Positions 40,095-43,135 of a DNA stretch of 43,135 nucleotides are shown here, piece after piece. The position numbers and the translations under genes are program-made. The stretch spans positions 202,756-245,890 of the forward strand of contig WELB01000020.1 of the NCBI GenBank assembly GCA_009602725.1. Reading direction: 5' to 3'. How positions within the stretch are numbered: position 1 is the stretch's first letter; every line of letters starts with the position of its first letter. Under the pieces are notes generated by a model. The model made no database searches, had not been told where the DNA came from, and saw only the letters and a list, made by a program, of their open reading frames with translations. The DNA comes from Spirogloea muscicola (taxonomy: Eukaryota; Streptophyta; Zygnematophyceae; Spirogloeales; Spirogloeaceae).

Positions 40095-42929
40095 TCAGGC
40101 CGCATCTTTAGCCAACCTCCTCGCAAGACTCGAGCTGCGGCCCATGCTGATGCTGCGACTCCTCCCTGCGTTGCCTCTTCCATCTTCCAAGAACCTGGCT
40201 CTGCCAGAGCGGGCTACTTCGTCTTTGTTGAATGCTTGCCCGAACTCTGAAGCTGCAGATGAGTTGGAGGCTGGAATCAAGGGGTTGTCCTTGATGTTTT
40301 CCCCACCCTCCAACAATGATCTACGCCCTTGCGTGTCCTCAACACTGCCAAACAGCGACTCATCAATCTGTCACAAGCAGTTACTGGGAGCATAGAGCAA
40401 ACTTGCTCTATGCCATATGGCCGCGGCAACAGGCAGATGAAAACAAGGCCACCAGCAATATCAAATGACTCACTTAGATGGAGCAGAGGCAACTCTGGTG
40501 AGGGCCCTCCTGCCCCGTGGTGGTGATATGCTTTGATGGCTCGAACTTCGACTATCTGGCACGTCCTCCTCGCTCTCGTCTGGATGAAGCCACTGCAGGC
40601 CACTGGAGTTTGTCTTGACAACTGCAGGCTCGCACTTGCAAGGTCAGAAATCTGAAGCAAGCGAGCAACACGGACTTGCAGTTCAGATGCTGTCCCGAGT
40701 CCTACGACCAACACTAGAGCAGTTGTTCTTAAGCTTGCAAGCTCCCTTGCTAGCCCGGCTGTTTTCAAAGCTCGCAAAGCACAAGCAAGTCTTTGCCCAA
40801 TATCGGTCCTCTGTATACTAGATCTGCACAAGCTGATATATTGCATTGCCCGTACTTGTCCCTCCTCCGACAGCTTTCTGCAGAAGCTGTAAGACAGCAG
40901 TCGCGTGATCCTGAAATGTGGATGGGAGAGCTCGAAACGTAATCACCTTTCGCCAAGCGAGCACCAACTGCATGTCTGGCAAACTCAGGGGGCCTCCGAG
41001 GTGCTACTTTGGTTGCGTGCTCCGGTATATGCTCGTGCTGCTTCAGGTGCCTCATCACCTTAGACCAATAATACACAGTGTTGGGTCTGATAGGACCTTG
41101 GGGCCCACCTGCACCAATGGAGCAATGACTAATAGGCAATAAATGACTGACATCTAATGATTACAATGCAGTAAATCTGCAAGCCACTTGTGATGCTCAC
41201 TAAGCTTAGCACTCAAGCATCTGTATCATCTCCAGACTCAATCGACTGTGAGTCTCAAAGCTCATTGTCATCTCTAAACATGTTTGTATTAACTTTCTCA
41301 ACAACGGCAATGCTTCGAAAGCAAGCTGGAGCCTGGACTTCCTTGTGATCAGTACCATTATGTGTCTTGGCCAACGTCTCCCAATCATGAGTCGCCACAG
41401 CCTCTGGACAGTACTTGAGCCAATAATGGACAACAGTCGTCTCAGCATGCTCCAGGTCCCTGCGAAGTCAGACTCAACAAGGAAACAAGTCCTCAGCTTG
41501 AGGCCAAGTGGCACCCTGGATCTGTAGTACTCTGCCGACGGCAACAGATCCTTACAGAAAATTTGCAGTACTCTGCCAACAGCATCAGATATTAATTGAA
41601 ACAACTAAACTACTGAGCTAGAGGCTTGCAGATACAAGACAAACCAATCAAAGACACCGAGAGCAACCAACCTGCACTTTGTCCAAACGTGGCTCTTGTT
41701 GCGCCATGCATCTCTGTGATACTCCTCTGAAATTTGGTAGGGGCCAATGCTAGCGCCTGCGTCTCCATCTGGCACCAGAACCCTACAGGCATTGGAACAC
41801 ACATAGCACATCAAGCGCTGTCACAAGTGTGGTGAGTTACTTGTAGACAAGCTGACTCTTTCGCTTATCTTGCCAGGCTTACAGTCCTCTATGTCATTCT
41901 CTAGATGAAGAGTTGCCAACCACTCCCACATACCTTCCTCGCACTCCTTGACCAGTTTGTGGTAGGCATCAGAGCCAAGTTTTCTTAAGGAAACAAGTGA
42001 TGAATACCTGTTGCTGGACTCAACAAAGCGAAGAGCGTTCAGCAGCGGTCGGAGCTCCTTTCTGGCACAGTTCATGGCCTTCCTGTGTTTCCCGTCCATC
42101 TCAGCATCTCTGCGCAGGTACTTATTAGAACCCCAGCCGTTCCCACTGGGTCCCCTCATTGGCCTGGGCGGAGGAATGTGTAGATCATACGGCGAATGCT
42201 GCGCACGTCCTGCAGCAAGGGCCACAGACTGCTGTGCTCAGCGCCATGACTTGACCTGCTTTTTCCCACTTCTTGACAGCCTAGCTGAGCAAGTGCAACC
42301 TGCTGTTGAACCGTCCTGGACCTGACAGATGGAGTACGCCAGTGCGTCTGACTTGCACCTAATCTATGGCAGGAACCCACAAGTAGCCAATCTTTACGAG
42401 TACATGCAAAATCTCAGGAAGGGCAGAATTCTGGCTTGCGAAGCTGGCAGGCTCAGCTTTGAGCCAGCAAGAGCTAGCTGGCTGCCAAAGGTGGCCGTTT
42501 CACCCAGACAGCCTTGACTGTCCTGACCAAAGTGAGCTGACACACTGATGATGGCCTGACCCCTACGAGCTCCTCCCGTGAAAGACCGAGCCCTCGTCAG
42601 ATGGCCATCAGCAGGCCGGATGGCCGACTGGTCAGCGAGCTGGACGGACCGGGTATCAGGGGTAGGCCTGGAAAGGCTAGCGCGCCTAGCTCCGAAAGCC
42701 TATCCAGGTGACAGTACAAGCTCTAGCCACCACGCTCGGACTCCAGCGTGCAGTTCGGCCCTGGTAGCTCTGCTGGCAGAGCCCCGGCGCTCCCGTCCTG
42801 CCGGAGCACTGGACCGGCTGCGTGGCCCCTCTGCCAAGCTAATAACTTACCCTGGCTACTGGTGTTGCCTCGGGCGGGCGACGGGCCGCTCGTGTCCTGC
42901 TCCATGGCGCCGGAGATGCGGGCGAGCAT
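40095..42929 (-). CDS. Invertebrate-type-lysozyme/destabilase-like protein
   Basis: Well supported exons: 42929-42851, 42209-42008, 41782-41672, 41459-41356, from 41108 to about 40950, 40592-40474 and 40344-40095. Middle exons between 40950 and 40593 are unresolved. The domain reads LRPLLNALRFVESSNR, then DGDAGASIGPYQISEEYHRDAW, then HYWLKYCPEAVATHDWETLAKTHNG, then GPQGPIRPNTVYYWSKVMRHL. This follows the i-type lysozyme (destabilase) plan: catalytic Glu in V/LESS, S-x-GPYQI, and the HNGGPxG..T..YWxKV signature, the last formed only by splicing 41356 to 41108. The animal form's many cysteines are missing. It would cleave peptidoglycan or chitin-like chains if active. No signal peptide is seen. 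The C-terminus is Ser/Arg-rich and disordered (HQSISPPRGRR, RSRSISMGRSSS). Confidence 0.68.
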
Positions 42930-43010
42930 CGCGAGCCCCCGATTGCTGGCAGCGGCCGCAGCGGGCCTGCCGGGAGCCGCGGCCCCGCGGCGGCGACGGC
43001 GGCGGCGGTG

Positions 43011-43135
<125 letters not shown>

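Noticed and set aside
41821-42008. Minus-strand text SLVSLRKLGSDAYHKLVKECEEGMWEWL as part of the lysozyme-like protein
   Set aside because: It reads in frame after exon 2, but a donor at 42008 joined to 41782 gives VESSNR|VLVPDGDAGASIGPYQIS, which fits the lysozyme family. The text is then intron sequence.

Overview
This is eukaryotic nuclear DNA from the green lineage. The evidence is spliced genes with GT..AG introns of about 50 to 700 bases, GC-rich exons, and gene families typical of plants and green algae: a DUF538 protein, an SCL-type SR splicing factor, a WRKY19-like HGGG zinc-finger repeat protein, a plant-type GT4 glycosyltransferase and a beta-amylase. An alga, possibly a streptophyte alga, is my inference; the sequence does not name the species. 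All exon models were built by eye from splice signals, reading phase and family resemblance, without transcript data.

Layout: 37-1776 (+) four-helix membrane protein; 2240-3600 debris of a repeat family; 3864-4001 (+) tiny one-helix protein; 5513-7529 (-) F-box/kelch protein; 8430-10000 wreck of a non-LTR retrotransposon whose reverse transcriptase (RT) is present as two head-to-head arms; 10000-10810 repeats; 11090-12300 (+) DUF538 protein; 12540-13550 repeats; 13561-17479 (+) GT4 glycosyltransferase; 18101 to the N gap at 21020-21454 (-) HGGG-repeat zinc-finger protein; 21715-24750 a dense nest of retrotransposon 3' ends and small repeats; 24906-27127 (+) SCL-type SR protein, damaged by an N plus a 102-base poly-A; 29001-33579 (-) beta-amylase with long extra termini; 33580-34740 very GC-rich DNA; 34740-35340 repeats; 36305-39799 (-) multi-IQ protein with a kinesin-7-like C-terminal segment; 40095-42929 (-) protein with an invertebrate-type-lysozyme-like domain; poly-T to the window end.

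The genes do not form one pathway. They are ordinary neighbouring eukaryotic genes separated by retrotransposon debris. The points most worth following are: (i) the lysozyme-like domain in a green-lineage genome; (ii) the IQ array joined to a kinesin-7-type tail without a motor; (iii) the beta-amylase with a 250-residue C-terminal extension; (iv) a local family of LINE-like elements, of which the RT piece, C-terminal pieces (FFPLAID motif) and 3' ends can all be recognised in this one window; (v) two homopolymer blocks that look like assembly artefacts, one sitting where the RNP2 strand of an RRM should be.
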